From Halomonas sp. (GTDB taxonomy: Bacteria > Pseudomonadota > Gammaproteobacteria > Pseudomonadales > Halomonadaceae), in contig JAGYKP010000087.1 of the NCBI GenBank assembly GCA_018401555.1, forward strand, positions 62,001 to 126,000: a DNA stretch of 64,000 nt. The letters run 5' to 3'. Positions 24,607-34,271 of this stretch are shown here, piece after piece. The notes beneath the pieces were generated by a model, which worked only from the letters and a program-made list of their open reading frames with translations, had not been told where the DNA came from and made no database searches. Each line of letters begins with the position of its first letter. Positions within the stretch are counted from its first letter, which is position 1. The translations under genes were made by a program, and so were the position numbers.

Positions 24607-25394
24607 TGGGTGATCTTGCCAAGTCGACGTCAGCCCTGGCGGCCCGTGAGCTGGTGATCGACGTGCCCGGCCGAGAGGATGGCAGCGCATTGAACCTGGG
24701 TGTCGAGGCGGGGCAGGTATGGGGCGTGCTGGGACCCAACGGTGCCGGCAAGACCACCCTGCTGCATACCCTGGCCGGACTGCGCCCGCCGCGTCGCGGT
24801 GAGGTGCGCCTCGATGGACGACCGCTGGCTGCGCTGCGCCGCCGCGAGGTGGCGAGGCGCCTGGGGCTGGTGTTCCAGGAGCGCCATGATGGCTTCCCCG
24901 CCACGGTGCGCGAGACGGCGCTGATCGGGCGTCACCCCTGGCTTTCTCCCTGGCAGATGGAGGGCGCCGAGGAGCTGCGCCTGGCCGAGGCAGCGCTGGA
25001 GCGGCTCGACGTGGCCCACCTGGCCGAGCGCCTGGTGAGCACCCTGTCGGGCGGCGAGCGTCAGCGCCTGGCGATTGCCACGGTGCTGACCCAGGCGCCG
25101 GCGATCTGGCTCGCCGACGAGCCTACCAACCACCTCGACCTGCATCATCAGACATCGGTGATGGCGCTGCTCAGGGAGCAGGCAGCAGAGGGGCGGGCGG
25201 TGATGATGTGTCTGCACGACCTCAACCTGGCGGCGCGCTGGTGCGACCATCTGCTGCTGCTCTATCCGGATGGCGAGGCGTGCTGGGGGCCGGCGGAGGA
25301 GATGCTGGTGCCCGAGGCGCTCGAGCGCCTCTACGGCCAGCGCCTGGCCACCGCCTGGGTGGATGGCGCACCGGTGTTCGTGCCGGCGCGCTGA
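24606..25394 (+). CDS. btuD: ABC transporter ATP-binding protein BtuD type
   Basis: Cytoplasmic ATPase of 262 residues powering the B12/corrinoid importer. The Walker A motif is GPNGAGKTT, the Q loop sits in VFQERHDGF, the signature is LSGGERQR, Walker B is IWLADEPTNHLD, and the H-loop His lies in CLHDLNLAARW. It is of normal length. Translation is coupled to btuC (TGATG). The gene ends 18 bp before the convergent aldo-keto reductase. Confidence 0.92.
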   Translation: MGDLAKSTSALAARELVIDVPGREDGSALNLGVEAGQVWGVLGPNGAGKTTLLHTLAGLRPPRRGEVRLDGRPLAALRRREVARRLGLVFQERHDGFPATVRETALIGRHPWLSPWQMEGAEELRLAEAALERLDVAHLAERLVSTLSGGERQRLAIATVLTQAPAIWLADEPTNHLDLHHQTSVMALLREQAAEGRAVMMCLHDLNLAARWCDHLLLLYPDGEACWGPAEEMLVPEALERLYGQRLATAWVDGAPVFVPAR

Positions 25395-25412
25395 GGGGGC
25401 GTGGCGGCCGAG

Positions 25413-26216
25413 TCAGTCCCAGCTTGGGGCGAAGTCGGGGTTGGCGATGCGCTCGCCGCGGTCGAGCTCGGCGATGCGGGCCATCTCCTCTTCGCTCAGG
25501 GTGATGTCGAAAGCCGCGAGGTTGCTGCGGATATGCTCGGCCTTGGTGGAGGAGGGGATGGTCACCAGGCCGCGGGCCTTGATCCAGGCCAGGGCGATCT
25601 GGGCCGGGTTGGCGTCGTGCTCGGTGGCGATCGCCTTGAGGGTCTCGTCCTGCATCACCTTGCCCACCGCCAGGGGCATGTAGGCGGTAACCTCGATGCC
25701 ACGCTCCTGGCAGTGCGCCACCAACTCGCGGTTCTGAAGGTAGGGGTGCACCTCCACCTGGTTGGTGAGCAGTGAGCCCTCGCCGAGGATGTCCACCGCC
25801 TGGTCGATCTGGGCGCGGGTAAAGTTCGAGACGCCGATGTGTTTCGCCTTGCCGGCATCCTGCAGCGACTTGAGCGCGTTCAGGTAGTCGTCCATCTGCA
25901 CCTCACCGTCGGGTGAGGGCCAGTGGATCAGCAGCAGGTCGACGTAGGGGGTGTCGAGCCGGGCCAGGCTCTCGTCAACGCTGGCTTCCAGGTCCCCTGG
26001 GCGCAGGCGGTCATGCCACACCTTGGTGGTGAGGAAGATCTCCTCGCGTGGTATGCCGCTCTCGTGTAGTGCCTCGCCGACCTCGGCCTCGTTGCCGTAG
26101 AACTGGGCGGTGTCGACATGCCGATAGCCTGCCGCCAGGGCGCTCTTCACGCTCTCCTTGAGGACCTCGCCTTCCAGGCGGAAGGTGCCGAAACCGGGAT
26201 TGGGAATGCGCGTCAT
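25413..26216 (-). CDS. dkgB: Aldo/keto reductase, DkgB-like
   Basis: NADPH-dependent aldo-keto reductase of 267 residues, close to 2,5-diketo-D-gluconate/methylglyoxal reductase DkgB. The catalytic tetrad is complete: Asp35 and Tyr40 in VDTAQFYGNE, Lys65 in TTKVWHDRL and His98 in LLIHWPSP. The NADPH site shows IPSSTKAEHIRSNLAAFDI. GVSNF and NQVEVHPYLQ are family hallmarks. It probably detoxifies small aldehydes in the cytoplasm. It is convergent with btuD and downstream of an unrelated exported protein. Confidence 0.9.
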   Translation of the reverse strand: MTRIPNPGFGTFRLEGEVLKESVKSALAAGYRHVDTAQFYGNEAEVGEALHESGIPREEIFLTTKVWHDRLRPGDLEASVDESLARLDTPYVDLLLIHWPSPDGEVQMDDYLNALKSLQDAGKAKHIGVSNFTRAQIDQAVDILGEGSLLTNQVEVHPYLQNRELVAHCQERGIEVTAYMPLAVGKVMQDETLKAIATEHDANPAQIALAWIKARGLVTIPSSTKAEHIRSNLAAFDITLSEEEMARIAELDRGERIANPDFAPSWD

Positions 26217-26328
26217 GGGCGACTCCTTGTCGATGAGTGAGGAGGCCCGCCGTGACGGGCCTTTGCCTTCTCACCTTGGGGCTCGGTCCCGCTCCTTCAA
26301 GGCCGCATCGCTGCCACGTCCCACCAGG

Positions 26329-27321
26329 CTAGAGTGTGACCTGATCGATGAAGCGGCGGAAGTACATCTCGACGCGCAGGGTCAGTGCCCAGCGCGGGTC
26401 ACGGTCTGCCTCGCGGGGGAAGTGCAGGGCCGGGGCGACGTCCAGGAAGGTGAAACCCTTGTGGATATCACGGCGGAAGCGCAGCTGCAGGTAGCTGTCC
26501 TCGATGGTGGAGTGTGAGAGGCTCTCGCCCAGCACCACGGCGGAGTAGCGCAGCACGCTGCGGTTGTTGATGCGCTGGTTGAGTTCGGCGGCCTGGCTGA
26601 ACTCCAGGGTGTCCACCTCCTCACGCCACTGTACGTTGCTGATGAAGCGCAGGTGACGCTTCTCGTCCACCGGGCGGCCCAGATCCCAGCGGGTGCGCGC
26701 CGAGTAGCCATCCTCGTTGAACCAGGAGAAGCGGTTGTCGCTGTGCAGCTGCCAGGGGCCGTCATCCAGCGTCCAGAGTCGCTGGGTAGTGATGCGAGCA
26801 TAGGGGTCGAGAGGCAGGCGCACTTTCACGCCGGCACCCAGCTCGGTGTCCCACTCCCGGGTCCGGTCGCCATCCCCCAGGCGGCGCAGGCCCACCAGCA
26901 CGTCCTCGATGCTGTCGACGCGGTCGTCGGTCAGCGACGACTCCTGTTCGCCGAGGGTGCCGCGGGTCTCGTCTGGCTCGCTCTCGATGATCAGGCGCAG
27001 GCGCTCTTCGGTGGTGGGCAGGTCGAGGCGGAAGCGGGCGCCCAGGTCCTGGTCGAACGCCTCGCCCTCCTTCCAGGCGAACTCCTGGCTGATACGCAGG
27101 TAGGAGTCGGAGTCCACGGTCAGGGCGTCGGTGGTACCGAAGAAGCCGTCGATGCTGCGTGACGTGCCATCCACCCAGTCGGTCATGGTGGCGTGAAAGG
27201 GGCCGATACGTTTTTCCGCCCACTCGGGCAGGTCGCTATCGTCATGGGGCATCTGGGTGTCGGCCTGGGCATGGCTCATCAGGCTCAGCGATGCGGCAAG
27301 GGCGATGAGCGCCTTTCTCAT
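26329..27321 (-). CDS. Exported beta-rich protein of unknown function
   Basis: A protein of 330 residues with a clear signal peptide (residues 1-20, ending AQA). No family motif is recognised. After an acidic leader (about 21-60) the sequence alternates short polar and aromatic segments: YLRISQEFAW, LGARFRLDL, LGAGVKVRLPL, HLRFISNVQW, SYLQLRFRRDI, WALTLRVEMYFRR. This alternation, ending in an aromatic-rich strand, suggests an outer-membrane beta-barrel or a periplasmic beta-sandwich. It lies alone between bioA and the aldo-keto reductase on the minus strand. A conserved hypothetical is the honest label. Confidence 0.65.
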   Translation of the reverse strand: MRKALIALAASLSLMSHAQADTQMPHDDSDLPEWAEKRIGPFHATMTDWVDGTSRSIDGFFGTTDALTVDSDSYLRISQEFAWKEGEAFDQDLGARFRLDLPTTEERLRLIIESEPDETRGTLGEQESSLTDDRVDSIEDVLVGLRRLGDGDRTREWDTELGAGVKVRLPLDPYARITTQRLWTLDDGPWQLHSDNRFSWFNEDGYSARTRWDLGRPVDEKRHLRFISNVQWREEVDTLEFSQAAELNQRINNRSVLRYSAVVLGESLSHSTIEDSYLQLRFRRDIHKGFTFLDVAPALHFPREADRDPRWALTLRVEMYFRRFIDQVTL

Positions 27322-27355
27322 CTCGAAGATCTCGCGTGAATTCGTTTACGGCAGT

Positions 27356-28635
27356 CTATCCGAACCAGCCCTTCATGACCTCGGTAATTCGGCGCATTTC
27401 CTGTGCCGAAGTGATATAGGCCGGCATGGTGTAGAGCCAGCGGCCGATGGGGCGCAGCCAGACGCCTCGCTCCCGTGCCCAGTCATCTACTCCGACGAGG
27501 TCCGCCGCGTCATGGGTCTCGATCACCGCGGTGGCACCCAGCACGCGTATGTCCGTGATTGCCGGGTGTTCGGCCAGGCCTGTGTCGTCGAGCAGCTCGT
27601 TGCGTAGTACCTCGTTGAGCGCGGCGATGCGGCCCAGGTAGTCCTCCTCCTCGAACACCGCCAGGCTCTCCAGGGCCACGGCGCAGGCCAGCGGGTTGCC
27701 CATGAAGGTGGGGCCGTGCATGAAGGCATGTGCAGGGAGTCGCCGACGAAGGCATCATGCACCCGGCCGGTGGCCAGCGTCGCGGCGTGGCCGAGATAGC
27801 CGCCGGTAAGCCCCTTGGAGAGCACCATGATATCGGGCGTGACATCGGCATGGTCGGCGGCGAACATCCGCCCGGTCCGTCCGAAGCCGGTGGCCACCTC
27901 GTCGAAGACCAGCAGCACGTCAAATTCGTCGCACAGCTTCCGAGCTCCACGCAGGTAGTGGGGCGAGGTCATGTTGAGCCCGCCGGCGGCCTGCAGCAGC
28001 GGTTCCATCAGCAGGGCGGCGATCTCGTGGTGGTGGCGTTCCAGCACCCTGCGCAGGGCGGCGAGGTCCTGCTCCACCGCCCCGGGCTCGGCATCGAAAG
28101 GGGCGGTGGGCGCCGGGGCGAAGTGGTGGCGCGGCAGGTAGCCGGCAAACAGCGAGTGCATTCCCTCCTCGGGGTCGCACACCGCCATGCAGCCGGCGGT
28201 ATCGCCGTGGTAGGCCTTCATCAGCGAGAGCAGTCGGTGCTTGCCGGGCCGGCCGTGCAGCTGGTGGTACTGCACGGCCATCTTCATGGCCACCTCCATG
28301 CCCACCGAGCCGCTGTCGGAGAAGAAGACGTGGTCGAGCCCCGCCGGCGTGATGCGCACCAGTTCCCGGGCCAGCCGGTCGGCGGGCTCGTGGGTGAGGC
28401 CGCCGAGCATCACGTGGCAGAGCGTGTCGGCCTGCTGCTGGATGGCGCGCACCAGCCGCGGGTGGCGATAGCCATGGATCATGCACCACCAGGAGCAGGT
28501 GGCGTCGAGCAGCGTCTCGCCGCCTTCCAGGGTGAAGCTTGCCCCTTCTCCGCCGACCACCCTGGGTGCCGGCCGTTGGGTCTTGAGGTGGGCATAGGGA
28601 TGCCAGACAGGGGATGGACTCAGCAAGGAAGGCAT
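27356..28635 (-). CDS. bioA: Adenosylmethionine-8-amino-7-oxononanoate aminotransferase BioA (one frame break)
   Basis: PLP aminotransferase converting KAPA to DAPA, using SAM as amino donor. Start 28635 (MPSLLSPSPVWHPYAHLKTQ) has GGAG upstream; WHPY is a BioA hallmark. Further motifs are DATCSWWCMIHGYRHPRL, FFSDSGSVGMEVAMKMA, KAYHGDTAGCMAVCDPEEGMH, FDEVATGFGRTG and the PLP lysine in LSKGLTGG. At about 27725 a one-base shift interrupts [21 protein letters not shown]; the rest continues in another frame to WFG at 27356. The whole length is conserved, so a sequence error is likely. It is separated from the other bio genes by a tRNA-Leu. Confidence 0.88.
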
Positions 28636-28756
28636 CGGCTGGCTCCGTGGTCGTGAGGAGGGCAAATGACGGACACGCCAAGGCGCCGCCCATCTCGTTG
28701 GAGATGACGGACAATATCGCGTCGCAAGCAGGAGAGGTCGTAACGGGAAACTGAGA

Positions 28757-28841
28757 TGGTGCGGATGAGAGGACTTGAACCTCCACGCCCGAAGGCACCA
28801 GGACCTAAACCTGGCGTGTCTACCAATTCCACCACATCCGC
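28757..28841 (-). tRNA. tRNA-Leu (anticodon UAG), CCA encoded
   Basis: On the minus strand the acceptor stem GCGGATG pairs with CATCCGC, followed by A and an encoded CCA. The anticodon stem CCAGG/CCTGG encloses TTTAGGT, anticodon UAG. A long variable arm (GTGCCTTCGGGCGT) and a TTCAAGT T-loop complete a class II leucine tRNA of 85 nt with CCA. It lies between bioD and bioA, in the same direction. Confidence 0.95.
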
Positions 28842-28884
28842 AAGGGTAGGCAGGCGTTGTATTTTACGGACGCCTTCCGGCAAG

Positions 28885-29589
28885 TCAATCGCCATCGGGC
28901 AGCTCCAGGTGATCCGCGGCGGACGCGGCCAGGGTTTGCGGATCGCCGGCCGGCAAGTGCGGCACGACGCCCAGGCAGGGGGCGTCGAGGGTTCTCGCCA
29001 GAGTCGCCAGGTTGTCGCGATAGAGCGCCTCGTCTGCAGCGAATGCCGGGTCCACCAGGCTGCCGACCCAGCCGGCCAGGTGCAGCCTATCCGCGGCGAT
29101 GGCATCACAGGTGAGTCGTGCATGGCTGATGCAGCCCAGGCGCAGTCCCACCACCAGTATCACCGGCAGACTCAGTGCCATGGCCAGGCCGGGCGAGGTC
29201 CTCGTGGTCGTTCAGCGGCACCCGCCAGCCGCCCGGCGCCCTCCACCAGGGTCAGCTCGCGCCCCAGGTTCAGCCCGCCACGGACACTCGCGGCCAGGGT
29301 CTCGAGCGTCACGCTCACACCCGCCTCGCGTGCGGCCAGGTGAGGGGCGATGGCCGGCAGGAAGGCGTGGGGATTGACCGTGGCATAGGGCACCGGCGGA
29401 TGGCTCTGGGCCTGCAGCGCCAGGGGCATCGGGGTTACGCGGCCCCTCGGCGGTTGACTCGCTGCCCGAGGCGACGGGCTTGAGTCCCAGGGTGGATAGC
29501 CCCCGGCGGCGGGCCAGGGCCAGCAGGCCGGAGGTGATCAGGGTCTTGCCGGCATCGGTGTCCGTACCGGTCACGAAGTAGGCGGGCAT
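28885..29589 (-). CDS. bioD: Dethiobiotin synthetase BioD (about three frame breaks)
   Basis: ATP-dependent enzyme closing the ureido ring of dethiobiotin. The N-terminus has the P-loop [17 protein letters not shown] and the substrate loop [12 protein letters not shown] shift near 29440 leads into [20 protein letters not shown] and [12 protein letters not shown] (conserved EGAGG region). Shifts near 29225 and 29195 bracket [13 protein letters not shown], and the last frame reads [20 protein letters not shown] to the end. All motifs are in order and the length is normal for BioD, so the breaks look like indel errors. It starts 1 bp after bioC and is last of the bioBFHCD run. Confidence 0.85.
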
Positions 29590-29590
29590 C

Positions 29591-30388
29591 TCAGCGAACG
29601 AGCTCCAGCGTCAGCAGGTGGTAGGTGACAGGCAGCCCTGTGGGTTCGCGCAGGGACTCGTACCGCCGCCTGGCGCGAGCGAGGTCGGCGCGAGTCAGGT
29701 GTCCCGCAGGGCGCGAGACCTGGGCGCCGATGCCCTTGATGGAGGCCATCACCGCGACCAGGTCGGCATAGTGGAAACGTGGCCGGCTGGCAGCCACCGC
29801 CACACGGCGGAAGCCGGCCAGGTGCGCCGCCTCCAGGTATCGTTCGCGCTGGCGAAAGTCGAGCAGGGCAGCGGGGTGATCGGGGCGTTGCCAGGCGTGA
29901 CTGACCTCGGCCAGGGTGCCTGGCCCCAGGGTATTGATCAGCGCTTGGCCACCGGGGCGCAGCACGCGATGCAGTTCCGCCATCACGGCATCGAGGTCGG
30001 GGCACCATTGCAGGGCGAGGTTGGAGAACACCAGTTCCAGGCGGCCATCGGCAAGTGGCAGGGCGGTGGCATTGCCACACACCCACTGCACCCGGTCGTC
30101 GTGATCACGACGGGCGACCTCCAGCATCCCCCGGGCGAGATCCAGGCCCACGATGCGGGCATCGGGAGCGAAGTGCTCGGCCAGTCGCTGGCTCCACTGG
30201 CCCGGGCCGCAGCCAAGGTCGAGCACCGACGCCGCCCTGGGCGGGAGTCGGGCCCAGAGTGTTTCGCCCATGGCCTGCTGGGCCGTCGCCAGGCGTTCGT
30301 AGTTGTCGGCGGCACGCGAGAAGGCGTGGGCCACGCGGCGCTGCCAGTCGTCGCTCGCCGCCGCATGGGGCAGGGCAGGCGTGTTCAT
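29591..30388 (-). CDS. bioC: Malonyl-ACP O-methyltransferase BioC
   Basis: SAM-dependent methyltransferase of 265 residues that caps malonyl-ACP to start pimelate synthesis. The SAM motif is VLDLGCGPGQWSQRLAEHF, followed by VGLDLARGMLEVAR and NATALPLADGRLELVFSNLALQWCPD, typical of BioC. The C-terminal substrate region includes LKGIGAQ-like SIKGIGAQ. The gene starts within the bioH stop (ATGA overlap) and is followed after 1 bp by bioD. The frame is intact. BioC and BioH together form the E. coli-type pimeloyl route. Confidence 0.92.
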   Translation of the reverse strand: MNTPALPHAAASDDWQRRVAHAFSRAADNYERLATAQQAMGETLWARLPPRAASVLDLGCGPGQWSQRLAEHFAPDARIVGLDLARGMLEVARRDHDDRVQWVCGNATALPLADGRLELVFSNLALQWCPDLDAVMAELHRVLRPGGQALINTLGPGTLAEVSHAWQRPDHPAALLDFRQRERYLEAAHLAGFRRVAVAASRPRFHYADLVAVMASIKGIGAQVSRPAGHLTRADLARARRRYESLREPTGLPVTYHLLTLELVR

Positions 30389-31140
30389 GCGTGGGTACCC
30401 TCCGGGCGTGAGCTAGCGCCATTGGTAAGGCACTCACGGGCCAGCACGACCAGGCCCTCGGCCAGCTCAGCGGGGCGCGAGAGCATCGGGCAATGGCCGG
30501 CGCCGTGGATGCGCCGGTCAGCACCCTGGCGCAGCGTCTCGGCCATCAGCGGGTCGTCAGCGCCGGCCAGGGTGCGCACCGGACAGGGTGGTGCGGCCAG
30601 GGTGTCGCCGATCTCCAGGGTGGACAGCCAGTGGAGACCCACGGCGAGACTCTCTGCGTCGGGGCTCGGGTCGTCATGGAGAAGGTCGCGCAGGAGGCGG
30701 TGGGTGTGGCCAGGGGATGCTTCGCCGCCGAGCATCCAGCGTCGGAAGTGGGCCAGGGCGGCTGCGGGATCACGGGCGAAGGCGTGATGGAAGGCGGCCA
30801 GTTCCCGCGAGCCGACGCCTCCGGGGTGGCAGAAGGTCGGACCCATGCCCAGCAGGATCAGTCCTCGGGGCGGTACCAGGCTTGTCGGCAGGCGCCTGAG
30901 CAGGCTGGCCGCCAGCAGCCCACCCAGCGACCAGCCCACCCAGACCGCATCGGGGTGAAGCTCATCGGCCATGGTGGCGGCCGAGGGCGTCGAGGTCGGT
31001 GGGGATGCCAGCGGCGGCCGGCCGCCATACCCCGGCCAGTCGGGCGCAGCGATGGTGACTCCCGCCGGCCAGTGGCGCGCCAGTGGCCGCCAGACTCGGG
31101 CGTCGACGCCCCAGCCGGAAAGCAGCACCAGGCGGGTCAT
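30385..31140 (-). CDS. bioH: Pimeloyl-ACP methyl ester carboxylesterase BioH
   Basis: Alpha/beta hydrolase of 251 residues that removes the methyl group from pimeloyl-ACP methyl ester and so ends the BioC-started chain. The start LVLLSGWGVDARVWRPLA is typical of BioH. The nucleophile elbow is GWSLGG, the acidic residue lies in TLAGADDPL, and the catalytic His is in GAGHCPML. It overlaps the bioF stop and the bioC start by four bases each, so bioF-bioH-bioC are coupled. The frame is intact. Confidence 0.9.
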   Translation of the reverse strand: MTRLVLLSGWGVDARVWRPLARHWPAGVTIAAPDWPGYGGRPPLASPPTSTPSAATMADELHPDAVWVGWSLGGLLAASLLRRLPTSLVPPRGLILLGMGPTFCHPGGVGSRELAAFHHAFARDPAAALAHFRRWMLGGEASPGHTHRLLRDLLHDDPSPDAESLAVGLHWLSTLEIGDTLAAPPCPVRTLAGADDPLMAETLRQGADRRIHGAGHCPMLSRPAELAEGLVVLARECLTNGASSRPEGTHA

Positions 31141-32311
31141 GTCAGCATCTCTCCACCGGTTACGGTGTGCCGGGCCCGGCAGTCGGCCAGGCCCTCGAGC
31201 AGGGCGTTCAGGTCGTCGTCGGTATGGGCGGCGGAAAGGGTGATGCGCAGTCGCGCCTGGCCGCGTGGCACCGTGGGCTCGCGGATGGCGCCCACCTGGA
31301 TGCCGCGCTCGGCGAGGCGTGCGGCCCAGGCCATGACCGTTGCGTCATCGCCCAGCACCACCGGCTGGATCGGCGTGGAACTGGCCATCAGTGGCAGCCC
31401 CAGCGTCGCCGCTTCGCGGCGGAAGCGGGCGATCAGCGCGTGCAGCCGGGTGCGGCGTTGCGGCTCGGAGGCAGGATCTCCAGCGCGGCGAGCGTGGCCG
31501 CCGCCACTCCCGGCGGCTGGGCCGTGGTGTAGATGTAGGGGCGGGCGAACTGGACCAGGTGCTCGACCAGTGCCTCGCTTCCCGCCACGAAGGCGCCGGC
31601 GGTGCCCAGCGCCTTGCTGAGCGTACCCACCAGCACCGGCACCTCGTCCATGCCGTGGGTGTGGCCGACGCTGCCATCGCCGCGCTCGCCGAGTACGCCC
31701 AGGCCGTGGGCATCGTCGATCATCAGCCAGGCCCCGTGGCGGCGCGCCGTCGTGGCAAGCCCGGGGATGTCGGCGATGTCGCCATCCATGCTGAAGACGC
31801 CGTCGCTCACCACCAGCCGCAGGGCCCCTGTCGCGCTGCGCTCCAGCAGCCGGTCGAGGTCGGCCAGATCAGCATGATGGAAGCGTCGCGAACGGGCACC
31901 GGCAAGTCGGGCGCCATCGATCAGTGAGGCGTGGTTGAGGCGATCCTGGAAGACCCGGGTCTCCTCGTCGCAGAGCGCCTGCAGTACGCCCAGGTTGGCC
32001 ATGTAGCCGGTGGAGAAGAGTAGCGCCCGTGGGCGACCGGTGAGATCGGCAAGGCGGCCCTCGAGTGCCTCGTGAACCGCGAGGTGGCCATTGACCAGGT
32101 GCGAGGCACGGGCCCCGGCACCATGGCGCCTGGCACCCTCGGCCATCGCCTCGGCAAGGCGCGGGTCCCGTGCCAGGCCCAGGTAGTCGTTACCGGCGAA
32201 GTCGCGCAGCTTGCTTGTTGGCTGCCCGATGTGACGGTGTCGCCACCGGCCAGCCGATCGGCGGGCCTGGGTGCGTGCGGCGAGCCGGTCTGCCCAATCG
32301 TGGACGGCCAT
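31137..32311 (-). CDS. bioF: 8-amino-7-oxononanoate synthase BioF (one frame break)
   Basis: PLP enzyme joining pimeloyl-ACP/CoA and alanine to KAPA. Motifs are [65 protein letters not shown] and the PLP lysine in [15 protein letters not shown]. At about 31472 one base is gained or lost after LAALEIL; the C-terminus resumes as [10 protein letters not shown] and ends VTGGEMLT. The break alone separates two well-conserved halves. Only 3 bp separate it from the bioB stop, and its stop overlaps bioH. Confidence 0.88.
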
Positions 32312-32314
32312 GGC

Positions 32315-33443
32315 TCAGCTCTGGCTGGCGTCGTAGGTCAGCTCGCTGGCCCGGGCGGCGGCTTTCCGCGCCGCCTGGCGGGCCAGGTCGGCCTCGACGC
32401 TGGCGGCCGCTCGCCTGAACCTGGTCGTCATCGACGCAGGTGTCTCTCCGCTCGGGATGCAGGCCGAGCCTGGTGAACAGCGCCCGGTCGCGCTCCGCCT
32501 GGGGGTTGGCGGTGGTCAGCAGTTGCTCGCCATAGAAGATCGAGTTGGCCCCGGCCAGGAAGGCCAGTGCCTGGGTCGCATCATCCATCTGCTCGCGGCC
32601 GGCGGAGAGTCTCACGTGGCTCTTCGGCATCAGGATGCGTGCCACGGCGATGGCGCGGATGAACTCGATGGGGTCGAGGTCGGGGGCGTTCTCGAGCGGC
32701 GTGCCCGGCACCTTGACCAGCATGTTGATGGGCACCGACTCCGGGTGCGGTTCGAGGCGCGCCAGCTGCTGGAGGAGGGCGGCGCGGTCGCGGGGTGCCT
32801 CGCCCATGCCGAGAATCCCGCCGGAACACACCTTCATGCCCGCCTCGCGCACGTGGTCCAGGGTCGCCAGGCGGTCGGCGTAGGTGCGGGTGGTGATGAT
32901 CTCGCCGTAGTACTCCGGTGAGGTGTCGAGGTTGTGGTTGTAGTAGTCGAGGCCGGCCTCGGCCAGGCGCCCGGCCTGGTCACCATCGACCATGCCCAGG
33001 GTCATGCAGGTCTCGAGCCCCAGCGCCTTGACCCGACGTACCATCTCCAGCACTACGTCGAGGTCGCGCTCGCGGGGACTCTTCCAGGCCGCTCCCATGC
33101 AGAAGCGGCTGGCGCCGGCCTCGCGTGCCGCCCGGGCCTGCTCCACCACCTTCTCGACCTCCAGCAGCTTCTCCCGGCCCAGGCCGGTGTTGTAGTGGCC
33201 GGATTGCGGGCAGTACTTGCAGTCCTCGGGGCAGGCGCCGGTCTTGATCGAGAGCAGGGTCGAGACCTGCACGGCGTTGGGGTCGAAGTGGGCGCGGTGC
33301 ACCCGCTGGGCCTGGAACAGCAGGTCGTTGAAGGGCAGCGCGAAGAGTGCCTCGATCTCGTCGAGGTGCCAGTCGTGGCGCACCTCGTCCGGGGTGGCTA
33401 GGTTCTGGGTATCGGCTGCACAAGACGGCGACGTCGGGGGCAT
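32315..33443 (-). CDS. bioB: Biotin synthase BioB (one frame break near the C-terminus)
   Basis: Radical-SAM enzyme inserting sulfur into dethiobiotin. The start at 33443 precedes the [4Fe-4S] motif Cys71-x3-Cys75-x2-Cys78 (ACPEDCKYC). Other conserved stretches are [62 protein letters not shown] and [13 protein letters not shown], with [12 protein letters not shown]. At about 32425 a one-base change shifts the frame; restoring it gives a normal tail ending ELTYDASQS at 32315, 3 bp before bioF. Without correction the protein runs about 40 residues too far. A BirA-like operator lies upstream at 33458-33489. Confidence 0.9.
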
Positions 33444-33457
33444 GGGGGAAGTGCCTA

Positions 33458-33489
33458 TGGTCAACTTTAGGAAGGTAATAAGTTGACGG
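33458..33489. promoter_or_regulatory. Putative BirA operator between bioB and comF
   Basis: GTCAAC (33460-33465) and GTTGAC (33482-33487) form an inverted repeat with a 16-bp centre. BirA sites in proteobacteria have GTAAAC and GTTTAC half-sites with very similar spacing. The element lies 15-46 bp before the bioB start, where a biotin-dependent repressor would act. The half-sites differ by one base each from the E. coli consensus. Confidence 0.45.
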
Positions 33490-33512
33490 ATAGCTTACGG
33501 CCCGGGCTGGTT

Positions 33513-34230
33513 ATGTCAACCCGAGCTGGGACGTTGGTTGACAGATTCCTGCGCCGGGCCCTGCCGGGCTCGCTGCGCCTTCTGCCTGGCGCCGGCCCTC
33601 GTCGAGCGGCCCTGGTGCCAGGCCTGCTTCGAGAGATTGCCCTGGAACCTGCCCGCTTGCCCCGTGTGTGGTGAGCCGCAGCCCGGGGCATGGCAGGGCC
33701 GGGCGTGTGGAGCCTGCCTGCGACGGCCACCGGCCTTCGTGCGCGCGCGGACGCCGCTGCGCTACAGCGACGAGGTCGCCTGGCTGGTGCGGCGCTTCAA
33801 GTTCCAGGCCTCGCCGCGAGCCGGAACGGTACTGCTGGCGCTGATGGAAACGGCGCTGAGCGAGCAGGAGAGCACCTGGCCCCAGGCGCTGGTGCCGGTA
33901 CCGCTGCATGCGCATCGCGCCCGCGGGCGTGGCTTCGACCAGGCCGAGTGGCTGGCGACACGGTTGGCCAGGCGGCTGGGAGTGCCGCTGCTGCGCGGCC
34001 GACGCCTGCACGACACGCCCAGCCAGCGTGGGCTCGACCGCAGCGAGCGGCGGGCCAACCTGCGTGGAGGCTTCCGGGTGGAGGTCGCCTTGCCGGCCCG
34101 AGTGGCGCTGCTCGACGATGTCATGACCACCGGGGCGACCCTGGATGCCCTGGCTCGCGCCTGTCTGGCCGCCGGGGCGGAGGAGGTCGAGGCCTGGGCG
34201 GTGGCGCGCACGCCGCTGGGGGAAATATGA
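33513..34230 (+). CDS. comF: ComF-family phosphoribosyltransferase-like protein (N-terminal frame break)
   Basis: ComF/GntX-type protein linked to DNA uptake. It has an N-terminal zinc ribbon with Cys pairs (CAFCLAPA, WCQACFERLPW, CPVCGEP, CGACLRRPP) and a C-terminal PRTase fold with VALLDDVMTTGATLDAL. The main frame has only a TTG start at 33538. A better N-terminus reads from ATG 33513 (LVDRFLRRALPG) in the neighbouring frame and joins the main frame at about 33570 in a GGG run. I therefore place the start at 33513 with one break. It is divergent from bioB and followed by srkA after 41 bp. Confidence 0.8.
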
Positions 34231-34271
34231 GCGAAGCCTGGTAGAGTGGGGCTTTCCCTGGAGGATGGACC

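Noticed and set aside
23040..25394. One very long open frame (784 codons) covering most of btuF, all of btuC and btuD
   Set aside because: It is the btuF frame, an accidental open stretch across btuC (which is read in another frame) and the btuD frame. Middle residues are Arg/Ala/Gly-rich without family matches, while btuC reads perfectly in its own frame.
26240..26265. Terminator between the exported protein and the aldo-keto reductase
   Set aside because: A short AGGCCCG/CGGGCCT hairpin is present, but the T-run is on the wrong side for the minus-strand gene that ends there.
32190..32314. Extended BioB C-terminus overlapping bioF
   Set aside because: The last 40 or so residues of that frame match nothing in BioB; the alternative frame gives a normal tail that stops 3 bp before bioF.
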